A DNA stretch of 64,000 nt from JAYKJB01 sp035284745 [NCBI: Candidatus Sericytochromatia bacterium] (GTDB taxonomy: Bacteria > Cyanobacteriota > Sericytochromatia > S15B-MN24), in NCBI GenBank assembly GCA_035284745.1, contig JAYKIL010000006.1:3020-67019 (forward strand), in the 5' to 3' direction. Both the position numbers and the translations under genes were made by a program. Below, piece by piece: positions 8,132 through 17,423 of this stretch. Numbering within the stretch: position 1 is the stretch's first letter; every line of letters starts with the position of its first letter. Below the pieces are notes generated by a model. That model had not been told where the DNA came from, ran no database searches, and was given only the letters and a program-made list of their open reading frames with translations.

Positions 8132-9247
8132 CTACATCGCCCAACATTCCCCCTCAGGCGACTTCATAATTTCTCGCATCACGGACGTGGCATAACAGCC
8201 CGGGGGCAATGAAAAAGTCAATCGAATGCCATCTTGCGTGAGTTCCCAGGTTAAATCCTCGAGGAGCAGGCGCAACGGCCGGCGTGCGCCCGGCAAAGGG
8301 CGAAAAAAGTCCCGAGAAAGTTCCATATCTCCCAGCAAACTATCCTCTATTTGACGAGCATCGTCCGCAGCCTCGTGGTACTTACGACCGAACAATGGCC
8401 CCGTTGCGCTAATGGCCTGCGATTCCGCACGTTTTTCGTCGATGCCCAGATCCTGGACGATGAATTTGCCACCTGTGTCATGACGCATCGCGACATCGCC
8501 CAAAAGCACGGTTTCAAAAGCCCCGCTACTCAAACGCCGAGCAACCCACTCATTGAAAACAAAACTTTGCAAGGCTTGAGCCTGCAGCTTTTCGAGCCAG
8601 CTGCGCGGCTTCCGGCCCTTTCTCAGCAAGCTAAAGCCTGCTTGGGCGTTGTCTCCCACGCGCCCGAACCGCTGCGGACCGAAATAATTGGGAACTCCCC
8701 GCGCTTGCATTTCCAACAGGATCGCCTCCAGGCGACGCGTGTCGCGAACGGCATCCCGCAGGTGGATCACAAAGCGGTTACCGAGTAAGTCGCCCGCCTT
8801 CAGCTTGTGGGAGCGATAATCAGCCTTCAGGACGGTGACACCGTTCATCTCAGGCCAGGGCCCTTCGGGGGTCGTAAAAACGCTCGGAACCGACAGCCAC
8901 TGGGTTGCTACGGCGCGGCGATCCTTTAATCCGGCGTGCCCCAGGCTGCCGGGCTCAGCTTTCCAATGCCGCTCCCACGCGCTGAGTACATTTTGGGTCG
9001 TCACCTCCCGTTTTTCAATTTGGACCCAGACGTGGTCACCTCCCGCTTCCGCAACGGGGAGCGGAATCTCCTCCACCCGAAAGTCCTCGGGCTCAGCGCG
9101 CAACTGCCCCCCCAGGCCCGCAATGGTCGCCGAGATATAAGGGCAGCCTTCCGGGGCATACATCCAACGCGTTCGTTCCATAGGACCATCATAACCCGCA
9201 TCAACAATTTCTTCGGCGGAAACAGGAGCCTTCATTGACATGGACAT
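8132..9247 (-). CDS. truD: tRNA pseudouridine synthase D
   Basis: TruD converts uridine 13 of certain tRNAs to pseudouridine. The family motif with the catalytic Asp is clear: GHAGLKDRRAVATQW (residues about 103-117). Also present are the N-terminal EDFRVEEIPL block, typical of TruD, and the NYFGPQRFGR motif. Length 371 is usual. Three in-frame ATGs lie at 9247, 9241 and 9235; the first has GGGGG a few bases upstream. If the first is used, the gene overlaps the start of divergent panE by eight bases, leaving no intergenic promoter space. Confidence 0.92.
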   Translation of the reverse strand: MSMSMKAPVSAEEIVDAGYDGPMERTRWMYAPEGCPYISATIAGLGGQLRAEPEDFRVEEIPLPVAEAGGDHVWVQIEKREVTTQNVLSAWERHWKAEPGSLGHAGLKDRRAVATQWLSVPSVFTTPEGPWPEMNGVTVLKADYRSHKLKAGDLLGNRFVIHLRDAVRDTRRLEAILLEMQARGVPNYFGPQRFGRVGDNAQAGFSLLRKGRKPRSWLEKLQAQALQSFVFNEWVARRLSSGAFETVLLGDVAMRHDTGGKFIVQDLGIDEKRAESQAISATGPLFGRKYHEAADDARQIEDSLLGDMELSRDFFRPLPGARRPLRLLLEDLTWELTQDGIRLTFSLPPGCYATSVMREIMKSPEGECWAM

Positions 9248-10220
9248 TCATCCCCCCGTCTGGGTGATCGGAGCAGGTGCGATTGGTCTATACGTTGCCG
9301 CGCACCTGAGTCACGTCACGTCAGTCACCCTGGTTGCGCGAGGAACCCGGGCTCAATGGCTGAATGAAAACGGCTTCGAATTAAGGGGCGCAGACGCTGG
9401 CCGGTACCGCCTGCCCGTCAAGTCCCTGGAGCCGGGTTTGTCGATCCCTTCAGAAGCCATCGTGCTGCTGGCGACCAAGGCCACGGATCTGGAGAAACTC
9501 TTCGGCAATCTGGCGCCGGCATTACACCCCGGGCAAACCGTCGCGTTGGTGCAAAACGGCCTGGGGGTTCATAAGTTTGTTCACGCTTACTTGCCTGCTG
9601 CAGCACTCGTTCGTCTGACTTGCTGGGTGGGCGTCAGCCTAGAAGCTGGCCGTCAGGCGGTGGTGGCGGGCGCTCCATTGTTCGAGACAGGGGCCGATAC
9701 GACGGAGTCCGAACGGGCCGCTGAAACCCTGTTACAGCTCTTTAATGCAGCCAATCTCCGAGCCCGGCCCGGGGGAAGCGTCGCGGAGGTTGAATGGAAA
9801 AAAGCACTCTTAAATTTGGTTGTCAGTGGAATCTGCGCCATCTTAGATGAGAGAAACGGTGCCATTCTGGAATCTCCCGAACTCAAAGATATCGTGGAAG
9901 AAGTTTTGGCGGAAGCACTTCCTGTGGCTGCCGCCGAGGGGGTGGCATTGGGAGAGGCAGACAAAGAGCGCGTCTATATGGCGTTGCATAACACGCGGGA
10001 AAATTGGAACGCCATGATTCAGGATTTGCGGCGAGGGGCCGACACCGAAATGCCCTTCTTGAATGCTGCGGTTGAGCGTGTGGCTCGCCGACACGGCCTC
10101 CACGCGCCGGTCAATTCAACAATTGCCCGCCTCATTAACCATATTGCGAGAACGAGGCGTCGTGCGGGTGAAGGACCTGTCTCCGCGCGGGTACATAAGC
10201 GAACACACACTTTTTCGTGA
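9240..10220 (+). CDS. panE: 2-dehydropantoate 2-reductase (ketopantoate reductase)
   Basis: PanE reduces ketopantoate to pantoate with NADPH in pantothenate/CoA synthesis. The N-terminus carries the dinucleotide fold (VIGAGAIGLYVAAHL), and QNGLGV is in the expected place. The catalytic Lys lies in VEWKKALLNLVVSG, and the substrate-binding block MIQDLRRGADTEM contains the conserved Glu. Length 326 is normal. An AGGAG lies 11 bases upstream of the ATG, inside truD. It starts a same-strand series with the next two genes (gaps of 16 and 7 bases), so they may be co-transcribed. Related ApbA-family reductases with other substrates cannot be excluded. Confidence 0.87.
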   Translation: MDIHPPVWVIGAGAIGLYVAAHLSHVTSVTLVARGTRAQWLNENGFELRGADAGRYRLPVKSLEPGLSIPSEAIVLLATKATDLEKLFGNLAPALHPGQTVALVQNGLGVHKFVHAYLPAAALVRLTCWVGVSLEAGRQAVVAGAPLFETGADTTESERAAETLLQLFNAANLRARPGGSVAEVEWKKALLNLVVSGICAILDERNGAILESPELKDIVEEVLAEALPVAAAEGVALGEADKERVYMALHNTRENWNAMIQDLRRGADTEMPFLNAAVERVARRHGLHAPVNSTIARLINHIARTRRRAGEGPVSARVHKRTHTFS

Positions 10221-10236
10221 AAGGAAGAAGTTTTCT

Positions 10237-11085
10237 GTGGGCATCATTCAGAATTTAGCGCAGAAGATCGGTCTGAATGTCCTCGGGACCTTGGAAGAGC
10301 GCAAGGCCCAGTATGAATTAGTCTTACTGGAGGCGATGGCAGACGGGGTCCTGACAGAGGCGGAAATAAAAGAACTTGACGCATTACGTACAACCTTAAA
10401 AATGAAAGACGAGGACGTACGCGTCATTCGTCTAAAAGCTTTCCAACGGGCCATCGACGCGGTCAAGGCGGATGGATTATTCACTCCTAAAGAAGAACAC
10501 GACCTCGAAAAAATCCGCGGTTACCTGGGCTTGGGAGAGAGCGAGCTCGCGCGGAATCGGGCAACCCTGGCAAAGATGCGCGTGCTGTATGAGATTCACA
10601 AGGGCAATCTGCCGCTCGACGAGGTTCCGGGGCTCGGACTTGAGCGCGGCGAGCAAACCCACATGTGTGTGCCCGCGACTTTCTTCGCCGTACGCCACGA
10701 TACCCGGTTGTTGAACCGAGGAGCAGGACCCGTATTTAATGCGGGCACGCCGTATCGAATGGGCGCGGGCCGGGTTTTCCCGTTAGCAGAATCTGAACTG
10801 GGCGATGAGGTTTTGGGCACGTGGACGGTGACCAATCAGCGGGTCATGTTTAACTCAGGTCAACACGCATTTCGACTTCGCTATGAGAAATTGGTCAACG
10901 TGACCGTTTTTGCGGATGCCTTTTTGCTGCAGGTTGACACGGGAGAACCGCGCGTAATCAGGCCTGCCGAACGCAAAGACTTAGAAGTCATTTTGGCTGT
11001 CATGTCCCGATATTTGAATCCGCCGCCGACCTCGAAAAATTCGACTGCAACGCCCGGGGGGAAACCGCAGCCCCCCCGGCGCTAA
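10237..11085 (+). CDS. TerB-like helical domain protein with C-terminal PH/GRAM-like domain
   Basis: I assign domains but no function. Residues 1 to about 120 form an acidic helical bundle (YELVLLEAMADGVLTEAEI, AVKADGLFTPKEEHDLEKI) resembling TerB/tellurite-resistance-like domains, with two EF-hand-like DG(V/L) turns. Residues about 185-265 (LGDEVLGTWTVTNQRVMF ... LRYEKLVNVTVFADAFLLQ) look like a bacterial PH- or GRAM-like fold. The tail is Pro-rich. The GTG at 10237 has AGGAAGAAG six bases upstream and lies 16 bases after panE. A longer frame from 10063 would overlap panE by about 50 codons and has no binding site. Confidence 0.65.
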   Translation: MGIIQNLAQKIGLNVLGTLEERKAQYELVLLEAMADGVLTEAEIKELDALRTTLKMKDEDVRVIRLKAFQRAIDAVKADGLFTPKEEHDLEKIRGYLGLGESELARNRATLAKMRVLYEIHKGNLPLDEVPGLGLERGEQTHMCVPATFFAVRHDTRLLNRGAGPVFNAGTPYRMGAGRVFPLAESELGDEVLGTWTVTNQRVMFNSGQHAFRLRYEKLVNVTVFADAFLLQVDTGEPRVIRPAERKDLEVILAVMSRYLNPPPTSKNSTATPGGKPQPPRR

Positions 11086-11092
11086 GGCCCGC

Positions 11093-11944
11093 GTGAGCCT
11101 GGCCTGGCTTGTGCCACTCTGCGCGGTGTATGTTCTGCACCGTTTGGGTGTGGTCGAACTAGATTTTCCAATTCGGCAAAAAATCCGGTGGAGACGGGGA
11201 GCCCCTGCGTTACCTCACGCGAGCAAAAGTGGTCTTTTTTCTGACGAAGGTCAACGCACGGCCCATCGCATTGTAGAAAAATACGGCCTTGAAGATTGGG
11301 AGCAACAATCGGGATTTGGCGCTTTCGAGGCCTCACTGTTCTATCTCGAGATGATGGAACGTGCTTTCGAGGCTTGCGACGTGCACCTGCCCGACCCCCT
11401 CGTCGCTGTTGACGTCGGTCCAAGCGATTGGTTCTACGTCCAAACCTTGCACGCTTTCTTGACGTCCTGGCAGCAACCACAGCGTCGCAGGGTCTCACTC
11501 GACGGGGTTGAATTGGATGCCTGGCGGCTCTATCGTGACCTACGCTCTCGCGCGGATTGGGCTGAGGCCTACGTGGGTTCGCTGCCTGACGTCAACTACT
11601 TGGCCCAGGATATCCGCACCTACCGAAGACCCGTGGATCTGGCACTGATGTTTTTTCCTTTCCTTTTCCAAAGCGATCATCGCGCCTGGGGGCTGCCCGC
11701 CCGTTACCTGCAACCCGCGGCCTTGCTGAAGCACGTCGTCTCTTTGATTCAACCGGGGGGAATCCTGCTCGTCGTCAATCAAGGGTCCGACGAACGCGAC
11801 CGCCAACATCAACTTTTCGCTGAGGCAGGGCTTCCGATCGCCTGGTCAGCATGTCACACGTCATCCCTGGCCGAATTCTCCCCAGAACGCTACGTAACCT
11901 TGGTGCAAATCCCCGCCCACGGGGATCATTCCAGCCGAACATGA
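11093..11944 (+). CDS. Hypothetical protein, possibly methyltransferase-like
   Basis: 283 residues starting at GTG, seven bases after the previous stop, so co-translation is likely. A short hydrophobic N-terminus (LAWLVPLCAVYVLHRLGV) could be a membrane anchor. The segment LVAVDVGPSDWFYVQTLHAF may be a degenerate Rossmann glycine loop, followed by LDAWRLYRDL and, further on, LLKHVVSLIQPGGILLVVNQ, which resembles the post-motif strand of SAM-dependent methyltransferases. These hints are weak and no catalytic residues can be named. Its end overlaps the convergent pseudouridine synthase gene by 19 bases. Confidence 0.6.
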   Translation: MSLAWLVPLCAVYVLHRLGVVELDFPIRQKIRWRRGAPALPHASKSGLFSDEGQRTAHRIVEKYGLEDWEQQSGFGAFEASLFYLEMMERAFEACDVHLPDPLVAVDVGPSDWFYVQTLHAFLTSWQQPQRRRVSLDGVELDAWRLYRDLRSRADWAEAYVGSLPDVNYLAQDIRTYRRPVDLALMFFPFLFQSDHRAWGLPARYLQPAALLKHVVSLIQPGGILLVVNQGSDERDRQHQLFAEAGLPIAWSACHTSSLAEFSPERYVTLVQIPAHGDHSSRT

Positions 11945-12687
11945 GGCCTCAAAACCTCCTCTGGAAGGGTGAGCCCTCCATCGTGCCAGGTGGGCGGAGG
12001 GGGCTCGCAAAACATGAGCCACTCACCCGTTTGAGGGTGCTCAAAACCCAATTTCCAAGCGTGTAGTGCCATGACGGGTCCTTGGTTTCCATAAACGGGA
12101 TCTCCCACCACGGGATGCCCGGCGTGCGAGGCGTGAACCCTGATTTGATGGGTGCGACCCGTCTCAAGCCTGACGTGGACCCAGGTTCGGCTTGGCTCCC
12201 AAAATACCGGTTCAAAAAACGATATCGCGGTTTTCCCGTCGGAACGCACCACCACGCGTTGGCGCTGGAGTTCATCACGCCCCAAAGGGGCCCGCACGCA
12301 GGCGGGGAGGGGCCAGTTGCCCTCGAGGCACGCAATATAGACGCGCTCAAACTCTCGTTCTGCCACTGATTTCAACAAGGCCCGATGAGATTTTTCTGTT
12401 AATGCAAAAACCAACAGGCCGCTGGTGTCACGGTCCAAACGATGAACGATGCCGGGGCCGGCGACGCCTTTAATGCCCGGCCAGTTCCCAATGGCGTGCA
12501 GCAAGCCATTCACACAACTGCCTCGCCACCATCCCGGGCCTGGGTGCGTTGCCATACCGGAGGGTTTGGAGACAACCACCAAATGTTCATCACGAAACAG
12601 GATGGGCAAATTCAATGCCTCAGGCAACGCAGGATGAGGGCGCAATTTTTCCTCCCCCGCGTTATGGCTCTTCCGTTCCCTTTTCAT
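11926..12687 (-). CDS. RluA/RluD-family rRNA/tRNA pseudouridine synthase
   Basis: The catalytic motif GIVHRLDRDTSGLLVFALT is unmistakable for the RluA family. The upstream VSKPSGMATHPG and the downstream LETGRTHQIRVHASHAGHP and VVGDPVYG blocks complete the set. These enzymes isomerise uridines in 23S rRNA or tRNA; the exact target cannot be read from sequence. No N-terminal S4 domain is present, unlike RluC/RluD. I use the ATG at 12687; a GTG at 12750 gives 21 more residues but a poorer binding site. The gene is divergent from glnS. Confidence 0.85.
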   Translation of the reverse strand: MKRERKSHNAGEEKLRPHPALPEALNLPILFRDEHLVVVSKPSGMATHPGPGWWRGSCVNGLLHAIGNWPGIKGVAGPGIVHRLDRDTSGLLVFALTEKSHRALLKSVAEREFERVYIACLEGNWPLPACVRAPLGRDELQRQRVVVRSDGKTAISFFEPVFWEPSRTWVHVRLETGRTHQIRVHASHAGHPVVGDPVYGNQGPVMALHAWKLGFEHPQTGEWLMFCEPPPPTWHDGGLTLPEEVLRPHVRLE

Positions 12688-12767
12688 CCGTTCACCACTC
12701 TCGCCGAAACGCGCCCTGCGTGGTACATTCAGGAGATTGCTCCCTGCCACTCACATGAGACTCAACC

Positions 12768-14459
12768 GTGGAAACCCAAGCATCCGTTCCTTCTCAGGCC
12801 CCCAAAGACTTCATCCGTGAAATCATTGATGAAGACCTCCAGAGCCACACACATCAGGGAATTGTCGTCCGCTTTCCTCCGGAACCAAACGGTTACCTTC
12901 ACATCGGCCATGCCAAGTCGATTTGTTTGAACTTTGGTCTGGCCCAAGAATACAACGGACGCTGTCATCTACGCTTCGATGATACCAATCCGGCGAAAGA
13001 AGAACTGGAATACGTAGAGTCAATCCAACAGGATGTGAAATGGCTCGGTTTCGACTGGAACGGCCATCTATTCTTCGCTTCAGATTACTTCGAAAAGCTT
13101 TACGACTTTGCAACGGAACTCATTGAAAAGGGCCTCGCCTACGTCGACAGCTTATCACCGGACGAAATGAAGTCCTATCGGGGGACACTCACAGAACCGG
13201 GAAAGAATAGCCCCTATCGGGACCGCAGCGTCGCGGAAAACCTCGATCTATTTAAACGGATGAAGGAGGGTGAATTCCCGGACGGTGCCCACGTACTGCG
13301 CGCGAAAATTGATATGGCTTCACCCAATCTGAACCTGCGCGATCCCGCTTTGTACCGTATCAAACGAACCCATCACCACCGAACGGGCGACGCGTGGTGC
13401 CTCTATCCGATGTACGACTACACGCACCCTATTTCAGATGCTTTGGAAGGAATTACGCACTCCATTTGCACCCTGGAGTTTGAGGATCATCGGCCTTTGT
13501 ACGACTGGGTTCTCAAAAACATCAGCATTCATTGTCATCCACAACAAATCGAATTTGCTCGATTAAACCTGACGCACACGGTCATGAGTAAACGCAAATT
13601 ACTGGAGTTGGTCACCTCCGGCGCGGTGACAGGCTGGGATGACCCAAGAATGCCGACTTTGGCCGGGATGCGCCGACGTGGATACACCCCTGCGGGCATT
13701 CGGAACTTCTGCGCTGCCATAGGGGTCACCAAGGCCAACGGGGTGGTCGAGTACGGCCTGCTCGAGCATTTTATCCGCGAAGACCTGAACCGAACGGCTG
13801 AGCGCCGCATGGTGGTACTCAAACCGTTGAAGGTCATCATTGAGAATTACCCCGAGGGACAAACCGAGGAACTTCGCGCCGACAATAACCCTGAGGACCC
13901 GACGACCGGGGAACGCTCCATTTCCTTTGGTCGGGAAATCTACATCGAACACGACGACTTTAGGGAAGAGGCCCCCAAGAAATGGTTCCGATTAAGTCCC
14001 GGTAAGGAAGTGCGCCTGAAGCACGCCTATTACGTGACCTGCCGAGAGGTCATCAAGGATGCTTCGGGCGAGGTCGTTGAACTTCGCTGCACTTATGATC
14101 CGGAAAGCCGGGGGGGAACAACGGATAAACGCCCGGTCAAAGGAACGTTGCATTGGGTGAACGCCCAGCACGCAATTCCTGTCACTGTTCGCAATTACGG
14201 TCCCCTTCTCCGTGACGCCCAGGCAGGAAGTGAGATGGTCTCAGCCCTGAACCCTGAATCTTTAGAAGTGATGACGGGGTGTTTGGCAGAACCCTCGTTG
14301 GCATCTGCTGCCCCGGGCCAGCACTATCAATTCTTGCGGATGGGGTACTACAGCGTCGATTCGGATTCACGGCCCGACGCCTTGGTATTTAATCGAACCG
14401 CCACATTAAAGGACGCCTGGGCGCGGCTGGAAAAACGGGACGCACAGAATCCGAGTTGA
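12768..14459 (+). CDS. glnS: Glutaminyl-tRNA synthetase
   Basis: A class I aminoacyl-tRNA synthetase of 563 residues. It has the GlnRS-type HIGH motif [14 protein letters not shown], the [11 protein letters not shown] block with the substrate Asp, the KMSKS-like VMSKRKL, and an anticodon-binding beta-barrel domain after residue about 340. A gltX gene is also in this window (44537-46000). By family knowledge, bacterial GlnRS is patchily distributed and usually seen as acquired, and many bacteria instead use GatCAB amidation. The start is GTG with a weak purine-rich site. Confidence 0.95.
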   Translation: METQASVPSQAPKDFIREIIDEDLQSHTHQGIVVRFPPEPNGYLHIGHAKSICLNFGLAQEYNGRCHLRFDDTNPAKEELEYVESIQQDVKWLGFDWNGHLFFASDYFEKLYDFATELIEKGLAYVDSLSPDEMKSYRGTLTEPGKNSPYRDRSVAENLDLFKRMKEGEFPDGAHVLRAKIDMASPNLNLRDPALYRIKRTHHHRTGDAWCLYPMYDYTHPISDALEGITHSICTLEFEDHRPLYDWVLKNISIHCHPQQIEFARLNLTHTVMSKRKLLELVTSGAVTGWDDPRMPTLAGMRRRGYTPAGIRNFCAAIGVTKANGVVEYGLLEHFIREDLNRTAERRMVVLKPLKVIIENYPEGQTEELRADNNPEDPTTGERSISFGREIYIEHDDFREEAPKKWFRLSPGKEVRLKHAYYVTCREVIKDASGEVVELRCTYDPESRGGTTDKRPVKGTLHWVNAQHAIPVTVRNYGPLLRDAQAGSEMVSALNPESLEVMTGCLAEPSLASAAPGQHYQFLRMGYYSVDSDSRPDALVFNRTATLKDAWARLEKRDAQNPS

Positions 14460-14693
14460 TGCGCGATCGCCTTGGCATCTCGTCCCCATCACTGTGGAGG
14501 CCCGTGTCTGAAAGCGGTGGGTTCGTGTTCGCCCTCGGCGACCTGACTTAACGCGCCGCACAAAATTACAGGAAACTCTCCACGAAACATTTCTTTTTCC
14601 TCGGCTCAAAAGCGAGGTAAGTGCCCTGAAAATTGGTATAAATGGCTTCAGTGGCGTCCAACCGCCTTGCAAAACTATTCAGGAGGAACCCCA

Positions 14694-15998
14694 TTGGGGA
14701 CCCCGGCTCAACCCAATCATTCGATGACGTGGCTGCTTCAACCCGGCTCTCGGCCCGCTGAGGCTGTAGTCTGGGCAGGAGGGCGCATACTGAAAGTGCC
14801 CCTTATTCCAGCCCCCAATCCGGAGAATTTCCCGGAAGGTCCTGCGCGCGAGGTCGTGCTCACATTGAGCCGTCAACGGGCAGAATTGTTGACCCACTGG
14901 GGAAGCCGCCCCCCGCAGGCAGCGGGGTTTAAAGGGGCACGTGCGTTGAAGGTAAGCCCTCTTTCTGGACGCCGATGGTGTTTTGAATTACCTGGGGGAG
15001 TGGTCCTGGCGTGTCCGCCCGGCTTCATTGAAGGTCTGGATCGCACACAAGTGGCGCAACCCATTAGCCTTGAGGGGGGGCGTTGGTGGCTGTGGCCAGA
15101 CCTTCCCTTGGCGGTAGACGTGGGAGACATCTTGGCGGCCGTAGCTGAGGGAGAAACCCACGTTTCCCCGTTACCGAGTGGCACGCTCAATGTAGGCACG
15201 GGGTCTGGTGCGAGCCCCAAACACCCCCAGCCCAGCCCGTCCGGTTCCCCGCCCACGGCACATGCGCCGGGGCCCAGTGAATTGCCGAAAGCCGTGACGG
15301 CGCCCCCCCAAACGGGGACTACGCTCCCCCCTCAACCTGTGATCATTGAAAGTGGGGCGCCACCCGATTCTGAAAAAACGGAAAAGGCACCTCTAGCCGC
15401 GGAGGCAGACCCCTCCCCCGCATCGAATCCCACCCCCCCTCTGGTCGTTCCCTCCGCGCAGACAAACGTCGAGGCCACGGTCGAGAAGGATGAGGGACCT
15501 CAGTCGCAAAAACCAGACCCTCCCCCTCCTTCCACTCCCCCAGGGGAATCCCGGAATTCCGATGAACCCAAAGTCGATCGCCGAACGCGGGTGCAATCGG
15601 GGTCGGTACAGGGGATGATTCTATTGCACGGTGAGTTCATCGACGAAGACGAACTGGCGCAAATCAATGAAGAGCAGAGAAAACGAAAGGAGGCAGGGCA
15701 AACCGTCGCATTAGGGCAAATGGCCTTGGAATTAGGGATGGTCACCCCTGATCAGTTGCGGTTTGTTATGGCTTTGTCGCGCAAACTCACAGTGAAAGGC
15801 GATGCCCCCAAACCCTTAGCGCTTTTCTTACTCGAACACAACATCATCAGGCCTGTTCCCCTCAGCCACGCCCTCGAACAGGCTGCCGAGTCGAAATTGC
15901 CCATTGAAAAAGTGCTCCTGAACATGAATCTCATCAATGAAGCGGCCCTTAAGACCTTCGTAGACATCCACGAACGCTTCAGCGTCCGAGCGACCTAA
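14694..15998 (+). CDS. Hypothetical protein with Pro-rich linker and C-terminal MshEN/GspE-N-like repeats
   Basis: The TTG at 14694 is taken as start because AGGAGG lies seven bases before it. Residues 1 to about 165 are a beta-rich N-terminal domain of unknown kind. A Pro/Ser/Thr-rich linker covers about 170-310. The C-terminal roughly 120 residues hold two related helical repeats (TVALGQMALELGMVTPDQL and LPIEKVLLNMNLINEAAL), similar to the N-terminal MshEN-type repeats of type II secretion/type IV pilus ATPases, which in some proteins bind cyclic-di-GMP. No ATPase domain is present. It precedes the SDR gene by nine bases, so it probably belongs to the same operon. Confidence 0.6.
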   Translation: MGTPAQPNHSMTWLLQPGSRPAEAVVWAGGRILKVPLIPAPNPENFPEGPAREVVLTLSRQRAELLTHWGSRPPQAAGFKGARALKVSPLSGRRWCFELPGGVVLACPPGFIEGLDRTQVAQPISLEGGRWWLWPDLPLAVDVGDILAAVAEGETHVSPLPSGTLNVGTGSGASPKHPQPSPSGSPPTAHAPGPSELPKAVTAPPQTGTTLPPQPVIIESGAPPDSEKTEKAPLAAEADPSPASNPTPPLVVPSAQTNVEATVEKDEGPQSQKPDPPPPSTPPGESRNSDEPKVDRRTRVQSGSVQGMILLHGEFIDEDELAQINEEQRKRKEAGQTVALGQMALELGMVTPDQLRFVMALSRKLTVKGDAPKPLALFLLEHNIIRPVPLSHALEQAAESKLPIEKVLLNMNLINEAALKTFVDIHERFSVRAT

Positions 15999-16007
15999 AC
16001 ACCCCCG

Positions 16008-17423
16008 ATGCCGAATCCATCACTTCCTGTAACCTCCGACGAACTCGACGCGTGTCTGCAGGTGCTGCAAAAACTTGTCGATCATCGGACCCTCTTTCCG
16101 CGTGAACATCGCTTCAGTGGTCTGATTGCAAAAATCTACCGCGAAAGCCGGCGCAACGAAAAACAGCACGAGAAAAAAACAGCCAAAACACTGGACCGCG
16201 AAAGGCAATCTCAAACGGTGATGGTTCAGATTCAGCGAGATGCCTTGCCAATTCCGGCCGCAGCACTGCCGCCTCCGGGCTACGTCCCTGAAAGACTTTC
16301 TGAACCCGAAACGTGCTACATCTGCAAGACAGACTTCACCGAACTCCATTTCTTCTATCATCTGCTGTGCCCGCGCTGTGCTGCCTTCAATTTTGAAATG
16401 CGCCACCTCCATGCGGACCTTCGTGGTCGGGTTGCGCTCGTCACGGGAGGACGCGTCAAAATTGGACATCAGATGGTCTTGAGGCTTCTACGAGACGGGG
16501 CTCGGGTGATTGTGACCACCCGATTTCCTTACGCCGCCGCGCAACGGTTACACATGGAACCCGATGCCCGCGACTGGCTCCACCGCGTACAGATTTATGG
16601 CTTGGACCTGCGGAATTTACCCGCGGTTGAAGCCTTCGCAGCACACCTCGAAGCCTCGGAGACACATCTCGACATCATCATTCACAACGCGGCCCAGACC
16701 ATACGGCGTCCCCCGGGATTCTACAAAGAACTCGCTGAACAAGAAATTCATCCCGCGCTGAGTATTCCGGTGGAAGCTCAAGCATTGGTCAAACAAGAAA
16801 CGGCCATGCCTCTCATCAAAGCACTCGCGGCGGGTGCAGCCGAACTGCCGGGCGGCCCCGAACTGCTTCCAGTATCGCAAGATATTCTGCCAGTGGATCG
16901 ATTGGCAGACCACGAAGAAAGAGCCGACAGCCGAAACATGAACAGTTGGCTCCTACGACTCGACCAGGTCAGCGCCCCCGAAATGTTAGAGGTGCAACTC
17001 GTGAACACCGTTGCACCGTTCTTGCTCAACGGTCGGCTCAGACATTTATTGAAACGCTCGCCCTTTGCCAGGCGGTTTATTGTCAATGTTTCGGCCATGG
17101 AAGGACAATTCAGTCGGCACAAAACAATCTTTCACCCTCATACCAATATGGCAAAGGCTTCTCTCAATATGATGACTCGAACATCGGGTGAAGATTATGC
17201 GCGCGACGGCATTTACATGACGAGCGTGGACACAGGTTGGATCACGGATGAAAACCCCACGCCAAAACGCGAAAAAGGACAAAAGGAACGTGGATTCTTC
17301 CCGCCACTCGACATTATGGATGGAATGGCCCGCATCTATCATCCCGTCGCGTGCGGGATCAACGAAGCTGAGTCGCCCTTCTTTGGCGTTTTCTTGAAAG
17401 ACTACGCCCCGTGCCCCTGGTGA
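16008..17423 (+). CDS. Atypical short-chain dehydrogenase with N-terminal zinc-finger-like segment
   Basis: The first about 140 residues are a helical, charged region ending in two CxxC pairs (CYICK ... LLCPRC) that probably bind zinc. A Rossmann SDR domain follows: RVALVTGGRVKIGHQMV (a TGxxxxIG variant), DLRNL and IIHNAAQ (the NAG position). The catalytic Ser is in NVSAMEG. The usual YxxxK is replaced: the segment is HPHTNMAKAS, with Lys kept but Thr where Tyr should be. Length 471 is well above a classical SDR (about 250), with an insert at about 240-310. Substrate unknown. Its end overlaps the convergent phhB by 22 bases. Confidence 0.75.
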   Translation: MPNPSLPVTSDELDACLQVLQKLVDHRTLFPREHRFSGLIAKIYRESRRNEKQHEKKTAKTLDRERQSQTVMVQIQRDALPIPAAALPPPGYVPERLSEPETCYICKTDFTELHFFYHLLCPRCAAFNFEMRHLHADLRGRVALVTGGRVKIGHQMVLRLLRDGARVIVTTRFPYAAAQRLHMEPDARDWLHRVQIYGLDLRNLPAVEAFAAHLEASETHLDIIIHNAAQTIRRPPGFYKELAEQEIHPALSIPVEAQALVKQETAMPLIKALAAGAAELPGGPELLPVSQDILPVDRLADHEERADSRNMNSWLLRLDQVSAPEMLEVQLVNTVAPFLLNGRLRHLLKRSPFARRFIVNVSAMEGQFSRHKTIFHPHTNMAKASLNMMTRTSGEDYARDGIYMTSVDTGWITDENPTPKREKGQKERGFFPPLDIMDGMARIYHPVACGINEAESPFFGVFLKDYAPCPW

